Assembly (NCBI GenBank): GCA_022559985.1
Contig: JAFJTR010000002.1
Span: forward strand, 186,001 to 250,000
From: Parastagonospora avenae f. sp. tritici 18332-5
Lineage: Eukaryota; Ascomycota; Dothideomycetes; Pleosporales; Phaeosphaeriaceae
Length of the DNA: 64,000 nt
Direction of reading: 5' to 3'
The position numbers and the translations under genes are program-made. Positions 32,024 through 44,819 of the stretch are shown here, piece after piece (within the stretch, counting starts at the first letter, position 1; every line of letters starts with the position of its first letter). The notes beneath the pieces were generated by a model. That model had not been told where the DNA came from. It worked only from the letters and a program-made list of their open reading frames with translations, and searched no databases.

Positions 32024-35000
32024 TTAAGCGGCTTGGCTATCGATTCATCGTGTGCTTTCAGCGCCTTCTCACACTGTCCTCCGTAGCAACTGCATTCGAT
32101 TGGCATAGCTGCCATGGGAATGTAACAGGCTCGCTCGGCACAAGAAACAGAATCAGATCGTATGCCCAACTCGCAATGACGAAGGCTTGTGCTCGACATT
32201 CATTTCATTCGACACGCCACTCTCCCGGGCTTATGGAGAAATTGGTATCATGCTTACGGATACTACTTGATGCATCAGCGGTATTGCATAGCCATTCAGG
32301 AGTTCATCTGAATTTTCCTACTTTGCCTCTTTGTCTGTCTTTCATTTCACTCTGGGCGCATGCAGTCTCGACGGAGCGTAAAAGAATCCATCCTACGAGA
32401 AGCAAGTATTGGTTTCAGGTTTCCATAGTAATCAAAAGTAAATCCCGTTCACATACATACATTTGCAAGCTTCATCAACAATGTTTTTCGACCAGTCTGG
32501 AACGGGCAAACTGGAAAGGCAAAGGCCTTGCCTCTGAACCGTGTATGCGAAGACAGCGCCCAATGACGGCCGATGCGTTCCACAGCCGTAAACTCGTTCG
32601 ACAGGCGAAGAATCCCTTAAGTTACCTGTATCAGAGCCCGAATGTGAAAGCGATTGGCACTAGTGTTGACTTAGCACATTATTACACTGCCACGGGGATT
32701 GACTTACAAAGAGCGAATTGCTCACCTGAGCGTATAATTTCAACCCTGACGTTTCCGTATGTATCGTTTGGTATTTCCATGTGGACAAGACTTTAGTTGT
32801 ATATCGATATGTAGAGCCATTAAAATAGGCATGACGAAGCGAACGGCATCTTCACCTTCACCGACTTTTAGCAGAATCTTCGAAACCCGGAAGACCACAC
32901 GCTTGCATCTGAACAGCAATGTACATCAAAGATTTGGCGTAAAATCTAGAAGTCACACAAGGCAATGCCATCGTCGGTCCCGCCGTGGCCTTGGTGCGAC
33001 GACCCAGGCACCGGAACGATTCGTGCGCGCTCTGATTGAATTCTATGCACTGCGAGAGGGCGATTGTCATGTCATTAGCAAACTTGAACAGTCTCTGAGG
33101 CCTTACCGCGTGCCAGGGAAGCTGAAAAGGTATCAAGTGTACTCAGGCTAAGCGAGAGCTATGCTATGATCGTAGTAGTGCTAGAGTTGGGGAAGGTGGC
33201 AGGAAACAATTGCAGGGCCTGGAGACGTCGGAAGGCTCGTACCGTTCGCTCCATCAAGTCAAGCAAGTGGAGCAGCGGGACGATCCAACAGGCCCTGCAC
33301 TTCAACGCCAAGATTGAGGCGGTGAACTACCCCAGAACCTACCCATAGCTATATGCAAAGACCAGCCTGCCGCACATAGAGTAATATGCCACCAATCAAG
33401 AATGTGCAGCTGAACTCCTGAGAAGCAAGAAGGTCGTTGATTCGTGACTAAAACGCCCAAGGACGGGGGAAGCAAAATGCACATCGTCGATCCGGGATCC
33501 GATTGCGGTCATTTGTTCCAATGGTTGTCCTGATCTGGGCTAATGCAAGCAGGGCAATTTGCTAAAGCCTTCGTGGAACTTCCCTTAGACCTGCTTCCGC
33601 TAGCAGCTCATTGGTGCGGGCTCGCACATTATCTCCAAAGAATACTGCGATGTTTAGCAATGCGTATATTGTACCGTGGGTCTTTGAAAAAAAGACCGGC
33701 GAAACAAATGAGGAAGCACTTGATCCAGTGTTCGGTCACAAGCTAGGCGGCATATTCGGCGACCTTGGTCAATTCCGAGAAGATGGAAGCGTGGGGTTTG
33801 GGCGTCAATGTGAAGTACCACCCATGCAGCAGTACACCAAGAACGAGGCCTAGAGTTCTGTCATGTATTCGTGCCACGAGCATGCTCGTATTACACATAT
33901 CCGCTTGATCCGAAACCAAGATATGACAAGTTTCATGGACGTTGCTGCCAGACCTCGCCTACGAGGTCAAATGTGTGATGCGCGCTAATGGAATGGTGAA
34001 ATTTTGTTCGTGGAGCACAGTCGAGGTCGGGAGCTGACCTAGCACAACGCACGTGATGACCCGCTCTTTGTGTCCCAAGAGGCGCTTTTTTCTCGCCGCT
34101 GCTCGCCCCATCCTTCCTTTCAGACAGCCATCACAATCTCGCAGAACACTCCAAATTCAGCACATAGGACGCGCATTGGCTGTGCTTACCGTGAAGCCCA
34201 GACATGGAAGCTCGGCGGCCTGCTCGATTCCAAGGTGGCTTGCAAGGTGCCGGCCATCGCACATCGACTCCTGCAACGAACATCCAATGCAACCGCCACC
34301 GACTAGACCGGGATCGCGGAAGCAAGATAATTCACAATGCAGATGGCGTTCGATGCCATTAGGACATTCATGTCTCATATTTGAAGACAGTCGCAACTAA
34401 TATTCAGTTGAGCGCCTCATCCAAACATGCGCGATACGCCGTCTGAAGGCCGTGAATTCGGCATCGGCATCACAGCGGCTCCTCAGAGGTCTTGGGAGTT
34501 GATTACCTTAAGCAGCATGGACACGGTCAATATCGACATGCAATGCCGGCAGCGGGGAGACGGACGCGCGACACGCGAAGAACGCGAAGCTTACATGGGC
34601 ATCCAGCCCTTCCAGAGGCTGTCGAATTTCTGCCAACTCGGCAACCTCCACGCCTTCGCCAAGCATTATGGGATTTGTATACCGTGAAGGGCAACCGCTA
34701 GCCCAAATGTGTCTCGGCAGCACTCGTGTGCTGATAACCCCACCATCGAAGTTGTGATGCTGTGCATTCAGCGTCTCCATGTCCCCGTTCGTTCGGGCAC
34801 CATAGGTGGGTTTGTAGGCAGCGCTCATGCTTGGTAGGCCTGGGTGGCGCATCACGGTGCTTTTCCTGGGATGATCTGGCTGCAACTTCCTAAGTCTTCT
34901 TAAGCGCAGACCGCCCCGCATATCCAGCTCGATAAGGTGCTTGCAAGTCCGCAGTTGCATATTGTCGCGTCATACGTCCATCGAATGCATGCAGTGTCGG

Positions 35001-35145
35001 TTTGAAATGCGTGTTTGGAGGAAGACGATACTACTTCACGAACTTACGCCTCGCTAACGAGTTTCCTCTTGCATACCGGTGTACAACCTTACTTCTGTTC
35101 AGCATTTGGCTTTCAGAGCTACCCTTTACTTCACAATTGGCCAAA
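32024..35145. other. gene-poor region with possible gene relics
   Basis: About 3.1 kb with no intact gene. Plus-strand frames at 32050-32800 and 33611-33853 have protein-like composition in places (NAYIVPWVFEKKTGETNEEA in the latter, ending in TAG) but no start, no neighbour exons and no recognised family. They may be remains of the degraded GTPase or of another gene. Confidence 0.4.
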
Positions 35146-36718
35146 ATGACGAACCAACTAGCATGGCTCCTGGTCACAGCATTTGTGGCAACCTCTGCCT
35201 ATCTTCTTGTTGTCCAAAAAGGCAAACGCGACATCGTCCTCGAACGACTCCGCATCAGCCGTCGAAGAGTCTCTGGCGCGAAGACCCCACCCAGGTCATT
35301 TTCACCGAGCAAGAAGCAAGTGCAAGGCCTCACCAATCCAAATTATGCAGACACATTTCCTCCGTCCCGTCGACCTTTCTTGGAAGCGTTGAATGTTCCC
35401 CTATCTTCTGAGAAAGCGGAGGAGGAGGCTATTCTTACACAGCCTGTCCTGAGCCGTAACATGGTTCCCATGGAAACATCGTACTTGGACGCAGATGACT
35501 CATTATATATGCCTTGTGGGCTATCAGTGAAAGAGATTAAGGCACTGGGAGACTTCCCCGACTACTCGACGCTTAGCGGGGTCCCCCTTCCTAAGCCGTA
35601 CCCTGATTTCGATCTCAAAAAGGCGCTGCCACGACCGTACAGACCGTTGCGATGGGCCTATCATCAGACCATGTGTAGGTGAACACATACTGCTAGCGAA
35701 AGTGATGCTGATTGAGTATAGCACTTGCAAAGATGGAGCCGGACTGGTGGCTGGAGCTCGAAAGCACCTATGCTGAACGCATTCGGGAACGACAGGGCTT
35801 GTTGGCGAAGAACGGAGAAGCGGTCCTACAAGCCCTCCCGGGATCAGAGCTGGCATGCAAAGAATTGATGGAGATGTGCCTTCAATTTCTGTGTGCTCGC
35901 CACCCTCAGTACTTCAGGCTGGACAAGGATGAGATGGTATTCCACAACGACATATTACATACCAAGACAGACCTCCGCACGACACATCCGCTCCACGTCC
36001 TCTTCAACAACATACCAGAAGATTTCGCGATAATGTTGCGCGACGACAAAACTGGGTTCTACCTCTTCCGAGCCGGCATCATTTGCAGTTCACTAGGTTG
36101 GAATGTCGCCTCCAAGATTGGTATGCGTCTACATGAGATCCACGCACCTATTCCCGACTACAAAGAAAAGATGCAGTTTTCGATGGACCGGTATGTGCTC
36201 CAGGATATCATCAAACGCGAGACTAACATCTCCGTAGATACTTTGCCAAGAAGCCGACCGACAAGCCTATACAGAGAGGATCTTGGGGACTGGAGGTCGA
36301 CCAACCACTATATATGCCACCCGGTGATCCACATGAGAAGCTTCGCGAATACCAAATGGAAAACCTCGATCTATCGCGATGCAACCTCCGTGTTGACTGG
36401 CAAACACTTCGCCGCCTACCACTTTCAGGTGCCGTAGTCTTCAATTTCAAGGCACTTTTCACACCAGTCGAGGAATTCCGGGACGAGCCATACATACCAG
36501 GACTTTTGCTCAAGGTCTTGAACGAGGGAAAGAAGAGCTTGATGGACTACAAGAGCACATGGCACGTTGAGCATGTCGTCAAGCCGGCAATGGAGCGTTT
36601 CCACAAGGAGCAGGTCGAGAAGGGACTGGTGCCTGAGGAATGGGAGCCGCATACGTTGGAGGAGAGCCCGTGGTATCCGGGATGGGAAGAGAAATGGCAC
36701 CGCCGCCAGGGCTTCTAA
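35146..36718 (+). CDS. DUF3445 protein, heme-dependent oxidative N-demethylase-like
   Basis: Three exons (35146-35674, 35722-36190, 36238-36718), all joined in phase (HQTM-S-LAKM and MDR-YFAKKP), give 492 residues. The N-terminus has one membrane anchor (LAWLLVTAFVATSAYLLVV, residues about 4-23). The body fits the DUF3445 family: LRWAYHQTM, EPDWWLELESTYAERIRER, DFAIMLRD, GWNVASKIGMRLHEIHAP and the block SRCNLRVDWQTLRRLPLSGA. The bacterial relatives demethylate methylamines with a heme cofactor; fungal members are not characterised to my knowledge. The next gene on the same strand is a flavin monooxygenase, hinting at a small oxidative pathway. Function by family only. Confidence 0.8.
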
Positions 36719-37436
36719 TCGGAATCACAAAAACAAGCTCACGAAGCATATCCATACATACTTCGCCACTCGACATAATTAGCATGCTCCACGCCTATAC
36801 ATATTCAGCACATAAACGCAGACCTAGTGTATCAAATCGCATTCAGAACTCGGCTTGTCACTGTCTTACATGATTCAGACAATGCACTAGGGCTGTCGAG
36901 TCGCGCAATTCGACTCCGCATATCTTTCCCCACGCCCTCCCGGCTAGCGTCTCCTTCCCCACACTTTACTTTAGCTCAACTATACTCACGAAACATGCAC
37001 CGCAAGGCGATTGAATCACGATGGAAGCAACTCTTTACAATCACAGCTCTTTAAAAGTAAGTAGCGCTGTAAGACTTGTGGCCAGTTCGTTTAAGCAATC
37101 TTTCCACGTAGGAAGCGCTTCCACGGCCCAAGCAAGTAGCCGATCATAGTAGACAGGGGTTGAGCCTCGGACATAAGACGAGGAGGGGAAAAGAGCTACC
37201 GTAATGACGACGCGACGGCTATTTTGACGCGTTTGATGATTTGACATGGCTGTTAGTCTGGACTGTTATAGCAAGTGACGGACGTCCGGAGATGTTTGCG
37301 CGTTCTTCAACATATGTATGATACTTAGCTTTTGAGTCGCGCACATTTTGTCCAACTTCCAAGATTCGTTGCTCTTCCTTCTACTTCTACTCTCTGTTTT
37401 TCTCAGACCACAAAGAAGCAACCTTGTCCATACAAG
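36719..37436. other. spacer between DUF3445 gene and monooxygenase
   Basis: A 718-base region containing the 3' end of one gene and the promoter of the next. No gene is supported. Confidence 0.45.
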
Positions 37437-39305
37437 ATGGGAGGCTCAAAATCATGGCCTGAAGTCCCAGTCGGGAATAAAGACCACACTGACGCTGCGG
37501 TCGTGATCATCGGGGCGGGCATTTCTGGTAAACGTCATCGCATGATGTCTCTTTTCTTACAAAACTAACAATGGCCTCTTAGGTATGTGCATGGCCATCG
37601 ATCTCCTCAAGCGGAACTCCCTGCAAAACTTCATCATCCTCGAAAAGTCCTCGTCCATCGGCGGCACATGGCACGACAACAAGTACCCAGGTTGCTGCTG
37701 CGACGTATGGTCGATGCTGTACAGCTACTCCTTCGAGCAAAACCCGGACTGGACACGCGAATATCCGGGCCAAGAAGAGATATTGGATTATCTGAGGAAC
37801 GTGGCGCAGAAGTATGGATTGTACAAGTACATCCGGTTCAACACGAGTGTGGAAGAGGCGCGGTGGGATGATGAGAAGAGGAGGTGGAAGGTCGATGTCA
37901 AAGTCACGGGTGGGAAGGACGCTGAGTTCAATCCGGAGTATAGTATCAATTGTGACTTTCTGGTGAGCGCCGTCGGGCAGTTGAATCAGCCGCGATATCC
38001 GGAGATTGAGGGGTTGGAGGAGTTTCAGGGGAAGATCATGCATTCTGCGAGGTGGGATTGGAGTCATAGTCTGGAGGGGAAGAAGGTTGGTATCATTGGG
38101 AACGGTATGTCTCTCCCAACTTCAAGCTTGGAGTATATACTGACGAGAATACTACAGGTGCAACAGCAGCCCAAATCATCCCAGAAATCCTACCATCAAC
38201 TTCGTCCTTAACAATCTACCAACGGTCGCCCAATTGGGTAATCCCCCGCCTCGACGGCGCCGTCTCTCCCCTCCGTCGCGCTGTATACCGCTACCTCCCG
38301 CCCGTCCGCTGGCGCATCCGCGCAAACATGATGGACTTCCGCGAATCGTTCCACGACGCCGTGACAGACGGAGACTCTGAATTCGCCTCGCTGATTCGCA
38401 CATCCTGTATAGACGCGATGAAGGAGCAGATCCCAGACGGCGACAGGAACGGGCTGTGGGAGAAACTCACGCCGGATTATAACCCAGGTTGTAAGCGTGT
38501 TATTATCAGCGACGACTATTATCCTGCCGTCGCATCGCCGAAGACGACGCTAGAAACGAATAAGATTGCGCGCATCACGCCCACGGGCATCCAGCTCGAA
38601 AACGGTACCACATACGAGCACGACATCATCGTCCTCGCGACTGGTTTCCGCACCGTCGAATTCATGTACCCTATCAAAATCACGGGCACTAGCGGTCGCT
38701 CCCTCGAGCAAATCTGGGAGAAGGGTGCTTCAGCGCTGTACGGCACGACAGTCCCCTCGCTCCCCAATTTCGGCATGTTCTACGGCCCCAACACGAATCT
38801 GGGCCACAACTCGATTATCTTGATGATCGAGGCACAAAGCCGGTATCTCAACACGCTCGTGTCTGCCGTGCTGGACGCACGTAATCGCGGGCAGCGCATC
38901 GGGATTTCACCGCGCTCCGACCGGACGGATGCGTTCAATCAGCAAATCCAAGAAATTCTGCAAAACAGTAGTTTCGCGGATCCCAAGTGCGGCAGCTGGT
39001 ATAAGAACAAAGAGGGTAAGATTACGAATAATTGGAGCGGCACGGTGGTGGAGTATCAGGAGATGCTGAGTAAAGTGGACTGGGAGGATTTTGAAACGAC
39101 GGCGGGGGAGAGGGAGGGGGAGGGAGAGAGGGCGAGTAGAGTTGTGTTTGGGACGGGGAGGCAAGAGACGAAGATTGGGCGGGTGAGGGAGGAGACGGTG
39201 GTGAGTAATACGGTGTTGGCGCTGGGGACGTTGAGTGCGGTTGCGGCGGGCGCGGCGTGGGTGTATAGGAGCAAGTGGCCGAAGAGATTGGGCTTGAGGG
39301 CTTGA
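37437..39305 (+). CDS. FAD/NADPH Baeyer-Villiger-type monooxygenase
   Basis: Exons 37437-37527, 37583-38104 and 38158-39305 give 586 residues. It would insert oxygen next to a ketone carbonyl or oxidise a heteroatom, using NADPH and O2. Motifs: GAGISG near 26-31 (FAD), GGTWHDNKYPG near 57-67, the Baeyer-Villiger fingerprint F-x-G-x3-H-x3-W as FQGKIMHSARWD near 178-189, and the second Rossmann site GNGATAAQ formed across the last splice junction. A further ATGF motif (VLATGFRTVEF) is present. The N-terminus MGGSKS fits a myristoylation pattern; the C-terminus has a hydrophobic segment (LALGTLSAVAAGAAWVY) with a basic end, so it is probably tail-anchored. Natural substrate unknown. Confidence 0.92.
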
Positions 39306-39488
39306 GGTGATAGGAAATTGGGAGTGTAATGTCGAAATCATATCATTGTGGTAAGTGTATGTAACGTGTATGCCAAACGCCATAGTGCTGAGGTTCCGCT
39401 CGCTTTGCATGGTGCAATCTATCCAGACCACAAACGCCTTGAAAGGTGTAAAGTAACCTACCCACGTTCAAAAGGAATAAAGAAAGGC

Positions 39489-40679
39489 TCACACGCCCAT
39501 GGTGAAGTCGTGCTCGATGCCAGGCGTGACGCTGTCATGTGTTAGTGTCTCATTTGGAGCTGAGTTAGGTCGCAGATGCTTACCTAGCCATGAACTTCAG
39601 AAAGACGACGAGGTACTGATCCACCCGGATAGCAACCTCGTCGTCTCCGCCCTCGCTCAAGACTTCCCAGTCGTCTTTAGCCTCGTCACCCTCCTTACCC
39701 TTCGCTTGTTCAGAGAGCTTCAATAGCCGTGTGTCATCGACTAGCCCCTCCATACCAGTGTCGAGCTTGCCGATATCCTTGCCTGCCTTGAGTTTTGCTA
39801 GTCGCAGTTTCAGGGCAGCGTCTGCGCGGTCGAGAAGGACTTTCATTACTGAAGCGTGTTTGCAAGGGTGTACAGAAGCGGTCTTGAGGGCGTGCTCAAA
39901 GAAGGGGAAGTCCTCGATTGTGACAGTTTTGTCCTTGTAGTCGCCCACGATATCCTCCATCATCTCCTGTGGTTTGAGGGGCACTGATGTTGCACCGTAG
40001 CCGGAGAGATATAATCTTGGTGTTCGATAGTGGGCAGAGTAGCAGATGTAGAGGGTGTAGGTTCGGAGGGGACTGGCATATTGTCAGAGATGATTTGTAC
40101 CATGCAACAGCCACCGTCATCAAGGTAACGTGATTGGTGACAGGATGTTGAGACTCACGCTGTTGAAGACGAACCGCCTTGGGGATCTCTTATGATCGCT
40201 TCCTCGTCGTCGTCCATGTCCTCCATATCTGGAATCTCGTCTTCTTCCTCAGCCGCGCCGAGGTTGCCGCTCTCATCGACCGTCCGTACGTCGCGCACTT
40301 TGGCTTCTTGACTGGCCGCCATGCCACCCGTCCTCAGCCAGCCATCGTCGTCGGCACCCTCACTACCAGCGAAGCCATCGCCGACTATTGTCTCGTCTTG
40401 CCCAGCTTCTCCCGCGAAGTTGTCATCAAGTCGTCTATGGCAAGGCACACCCCGCGTCATCAGGTACTGCTTGCCCTCGGGCAGATACGGGACGCGTTTC
40501 CCTGCTGACGAAGCATCTCCCCACTGCCACGAAGGGAACTTGAAGACGAGAAAGTCTCCTGCGAGGACAAACTCCTCTGGGGTGATCTGGCCGGTTTCGC
40601 GAAAGGTCGAAGTGTGGCTGATGGCGGCGGTGCGCTCGCGGAAGGTGTCGATGTACGATCGCACAAAGTTGTAAGCCAT
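39489..40679 (-). CDS. ATG3: autophagy E2-like enzyme ATG3
   Basis: It transfers Atg8 to phosphatidylethanolamine on the forming autophagosome. Exons 40679-40159, 40072-39584 and 39531-39489 give 350 residues. N-terminus [20 protein letters not shown], then [24 protein letters not shown], the standard Atg3 opening. A long acidic flexible region ([19 protein letters not shown]) follows, as in fungi. The catalytic part has [20 protein letters not shown], then [20 protein letters not shown] with the active-site Cys near 242. The last exon is tiny and encodes the conserved tail [14 protein letters not shown]. All joins are in phase. It converges with the monooxygenase gene, 183 bases apart. Confidence 0.96.
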
Positions 40680-43178
40680 GATGTCGTTGCTATCGTTGTC
40701 GAGCGTATCGCGGTTAGTGACGTATTCGGAGGGGTGCTTGTGCTATGGTGTTGTGTTGTTTGTGCTTCTGTTCGCGGTCGCTGTCGCATATGGAGGGGGA
40801 GGGGCAGCGTGCCTAGGTCGTAGCTGCTGCTGCCTCCACAGGCGCTAGCTTCAGCCGCTAGCATGCACGTCACTTGATCAGCCTTCTTGTTCACCTGCCA
40901 TCGTCTTTGTACCATCATCCTCCCCCGTATGACCGACGTCAGTCCACGTTTCACTCTGGAACTCACGCCTTCGTGATTCTACCGCAAAGAACGGCCTTCC
41001 AACCTTGACTTCATCACAAGCTATGCTTCCTCTGACACCCGACACATGCCGCTCGTCTGCTTCATTATCCGACGTCTCTATAATGGCGACACAAGCTGGC
41101 TAGTTGCATGGCTATTCCATGCAGTGTGGTCTGTATTGCACCAAGCTCTCTGCACGTCAATCACCTAAATCTTTGCCCAGAGGAGTATCTCGACGAAAGC
41201 ATCGATTGTCAGAGCGCTGACAGCTGCGCTCGTGACTGTATCACAGACGCGGTGGCCATATTCCTTTGGCTGGGCTGGCATCGAGTATAGCTTTTGCCCA
41301 TACCCTGATGGGCACGTGTCCGCTTCGTTTCATTACAGCTTGTTCGAGCCGCGCAACAAGAGGTAACGCCCTTGGTTGCATCTGAGAATGCCTCCGTTTC
41401 TGCCCAAATCGCCTCCTGTAAGAAGATCGAGTCTCTTCACTGTCCCGCATTCGAAGCCTCATGCATGGCTCTGGCCGCATAGCCTCACTCCGATCGGTAG
41501 CTCTTAAGGGGTCTCTGTTGGACACCAAAACATATCTCCGGAGGCCTGTACATTCGTATGCCCGAATTCGGTCGGACACCGAAGGTGTGACACGCCCTAT
41601 TCCACAACGCTCATTTTCTTGTAAGCCCCCGCCTCAGATCGCGCTTAATACGTATATTTGAAGTTTACAATCCATGTGGTTTGGCCTAGTACAGAGGTGT
41701 CTGAGGAGTCGCATGGTGCTGACGTTGTGTGTCCTCGCCTTTCCAGGGCCGCAATGCAGACTTATTAAGGACGAAAGACTCGTCATCACTACGCTGTAAA
41801 GAAGCATTACAGTGCAGGTTACCCACAGTGAACGTGGTACGCCATCTCGACATGGGTTCCTCACGAGCGCCATTACCCACTGTTTGCGCCGCTATCAAGA
41901 GAAGTTCCGCTTCCAGCCGTCCAGAGTTTTTCCTATAGGTTTCCCAATGTCACTCGAGTCATCCGGTCTTGCGCGAGCTGGGAGCGAGCAACTTGTTCAT
42001 GCGTCCACTTTGCCTTGGCCTAATCGGGACCACCACGTATTTGGCCTACTATAAACGCCGTTTCTGGTGATCTCGTGCATGCATTTCGCCCGGATTCACA
42101 GCTGCCACCATTATATGGGTTTAGAACGTCCAAGGTAGTGGAACTGGCGATACGGGCCTCGCCCCTGGCGTTCCCTAAAGGTCCCAGCCCGACGAGCTGG
42201 CATGTCAAAAAAGACACGGCTTAAGTTCTCTAGCATTATACTAGACTTGTTTCCCAAGTTCCACCTTGCGAGCTAAGCGCTGTCTCTTACCTGAGCTTAT
42301 ATGCGACCTGGGTTTCTCAATTCCGCATCCTAGATCGCGAAGTCTTCCGAAGCATGCGGTCGAGGGGGGACGTCACCGCACCACCGTGCTTAGATGCATG
42401 TATCCAGACTTGCGATCGTGACAGAATTCGTTACAACGAGGCAATATGCGCATACCTTGTCGATGCATATTGCTGAACTCTCGATATGTATAGAAGGAGT
42501 TGGCCATTCTTGGCAGACTGACTTATACAGCAGTTGTTGAGCCTATGTCAAGGCTGACCTACAGAAAGACACTCCATAAGCCTTTCAGGTCAGAATTCCC
42601 CAAATGACAGCGGCAAGCAGTGAACCAGTAAACCTCAATGCTGGACCCAGGCGCCACTAAACTCAGGCCACATCCATCCAGAGAGCGACTGTAACTCGGT
42701 GAAACCACCTGCACGAAAAATCTTGTGTCACCAACTACAGCATAAGCGAGTTGTCATGGTCTTGAGCTATTCATCTAAATTCAATAGCTTACATTCCATT
42801 CGGCGAACGAAGACGAACGAAACCAAAGCACACATACATCAGCGTCCTTCATGCATGCGCAATGTGTAGCGTCGTGCGTGTGGCGCTGCCCATCGCTGCT
42901 CTCTACCTCTGGATTGTACAGATGCGTCCTTGTCAAGCATCACAAGCCCATCTTTCAATGGTTCATGGATCCCTTGACGTTTGGTCATCATCAAACCGCA
43001 CTATAGGTAACTATCGGGATATGCAGTCGCATCAATATGTCTCTTGGTGTCAGTACCACGTCGGCTACATCATGATCCATCGGTAAGCCGACGATAACTC
43101 AAGGAGAGTATTGCAAGATGTTGGTCCGGACTATGACCCCGGCCAATTGAGCTCAGTCAAGTCAGATCCACGAAAGGG

Positions 43179-43185
43179 TATAAAA
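43179..43185 (+). promoter_or_regulatory. TATA-box-like element
   Basis: A TATAAAA sequence lies 116 bases before the ATG at 43301, with a C/T and A/C-rich leader between them (ACTACACAACACAA). This arrangement suits a strongly regulated short gene. Confidence 0.45.
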
Positions 43186-43300
43186 CGTGGCCTTGACAGT
43201 CTTCGCTTTCGTCACTCACTCATCTTTCAAACTAGACTGCACTACACAACACAATTTACAGGACAGTCCTTGCTTTCATCATTCTTCACAAATCAGCATC

Positions 43301-43456
43301 ATGGCCGAACCTACATCGAAGCCTGGCACAATTCAACCGCAGCCGCGATGTGGCGGGCAACAGGGCCATGATCCAGCCACCAACGTCGCAGTACGTCCCT
43401 CATTAATATGAAAACGCTATCGTTCCTAATCGGACTTACACTAGGGCAGTTCTGAC
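43301..43456 (+). CDS. candidate 33-residue spliced microgene
   Basis: Exon 43301-43390 encodes 30 residues beginning MAEPTSKPGTIQPQPRCGG. A GTACGT donor at 43391 and a CTTACACTAG end at 43444 define a 54-base intron. Exon 2 (43445-43456) adds GQF and a stop. The peptide is hydrophilic, Pro/Gln/Gly-rich, with one Cys and no signal peptide. A TATA-like box and a leader typical of expressed fungal genes lie upstream. No family recognised. It may instead be the intact 5' end of a gene whose rest has decayed. Confidence 0.35.
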
Positions 43457-44819
43457 CGTGCTTTTCGATCAGTCTAAGCTAACGCAACTCCCGATTCTCA
43501 ACCTAATATTATCGCGGCTAATGGCAGTTCGGCAATAGCCCGTTGGCTGGAACAAGAGAATATCGATGCACCTTGGACACCTGAAACTCGCCATTGATAC
43601 TTTACATCAACTCCATTCGATACTCTCTACATCTTTCTTCATGAGCAATGCGGCATTCTTAGTCCTCGAGGCTCAATCGATTGCCTTTGGGGTTCGCAAT
43701 TCGTTACTACGGCGGCAAAGACTTCTCGGACCTTTCATTACGATAACAGGCCACCATTGATACTGCGCAGTGGTGCATGTATTACAGTTTCCTTCCTTTC
43801 ATGGCGGCTAAGTTCAGTAACGAGAAATGCTTCTCCCCTTAGGCGCTTGTGGAACGCTTGACATTCCTTTCTTTTCATCATTACCACGATCGAGAAACAT
43901 GTTTCTACATGGCAAACATGATCTACTGCTCTAAGGCTACACACATGCGATCTTCGCGTCAATTCGATGAATTTCAAGGATGTCACACCCTTCATTGGGC
44001 TTCATCCTAACACTACTATTGCAAGTACTCCTGTTGCATGACGACACTACGCACGCCAACAAGACCGTGTATCCCCAACGTTCACTCGATTGAAACTGTC
44101 GTTTCGACGATTGAGCGTATCGAATTACTTGTTCCTAGGACAACATCCGGCAGATCAATACACAAAGTCAAGTCTAAAGTATACAACTCACGCTTAACTG
44201 TAACGCAACGACCCACCCACCCCACTTGGCGCCATCCATCAATCTTGCTGCACTGGAGGAAACTCCCGTGAGTAACGCGGCGCGGTCTTGCCACATGCCG
44301 ATGGTTGTTCAATGATGGAGCTGCGACTTCGGCATCAAGATCTGAGGCTGCATGCTAGTGGCACGGCTCGAGCTTGCTAGAAATCATTCGCTAGGCATTT
44401 AGTACCGACGGTGACAAGCGTAGGGTAACTGCAGCTGTTATATAGATCCGGTGTGCCGGCTGCAGCCCATCTTGTCCCGGCCGCCTACATGTCACCGCTT
44501 GTGCATCTATCGGTGTGTTTTCCCGGCACGGGAACATTGACCGGGACGTCGTGAGGCCGGTGCGCACCAGGGGATGGGCATCACAACACGACGATCTAGA
44601 TGCGTGAACAGCGTGTTGTGGAATCCTCGCCCATCACGCGTTTGTATCAAGTGGCTGATGACAATTGCCCCTTCAACGGGAGCACATACTCAAATCGCAT
44701 GTCCATTGTCAGCCTCAGTACTCCCATCACACAACATCAGTGAAGCAGACTAGTACCTACGCCGTGGGGATGAGATACCCGTTTGTCCACACCGGCGGCG
44801 GTCCCAATACCAAACTCTC

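Larger units (their letters stand above)
40680..44819. other. gene-poor region, 4.1 kb
   Basis: Apart from one candidate microgene at 43301-43456, no coding sequence is supported. Frames are short on both strands and no transposase, reverse transcriptase or long repeat is visible. Confidence 0.5.
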
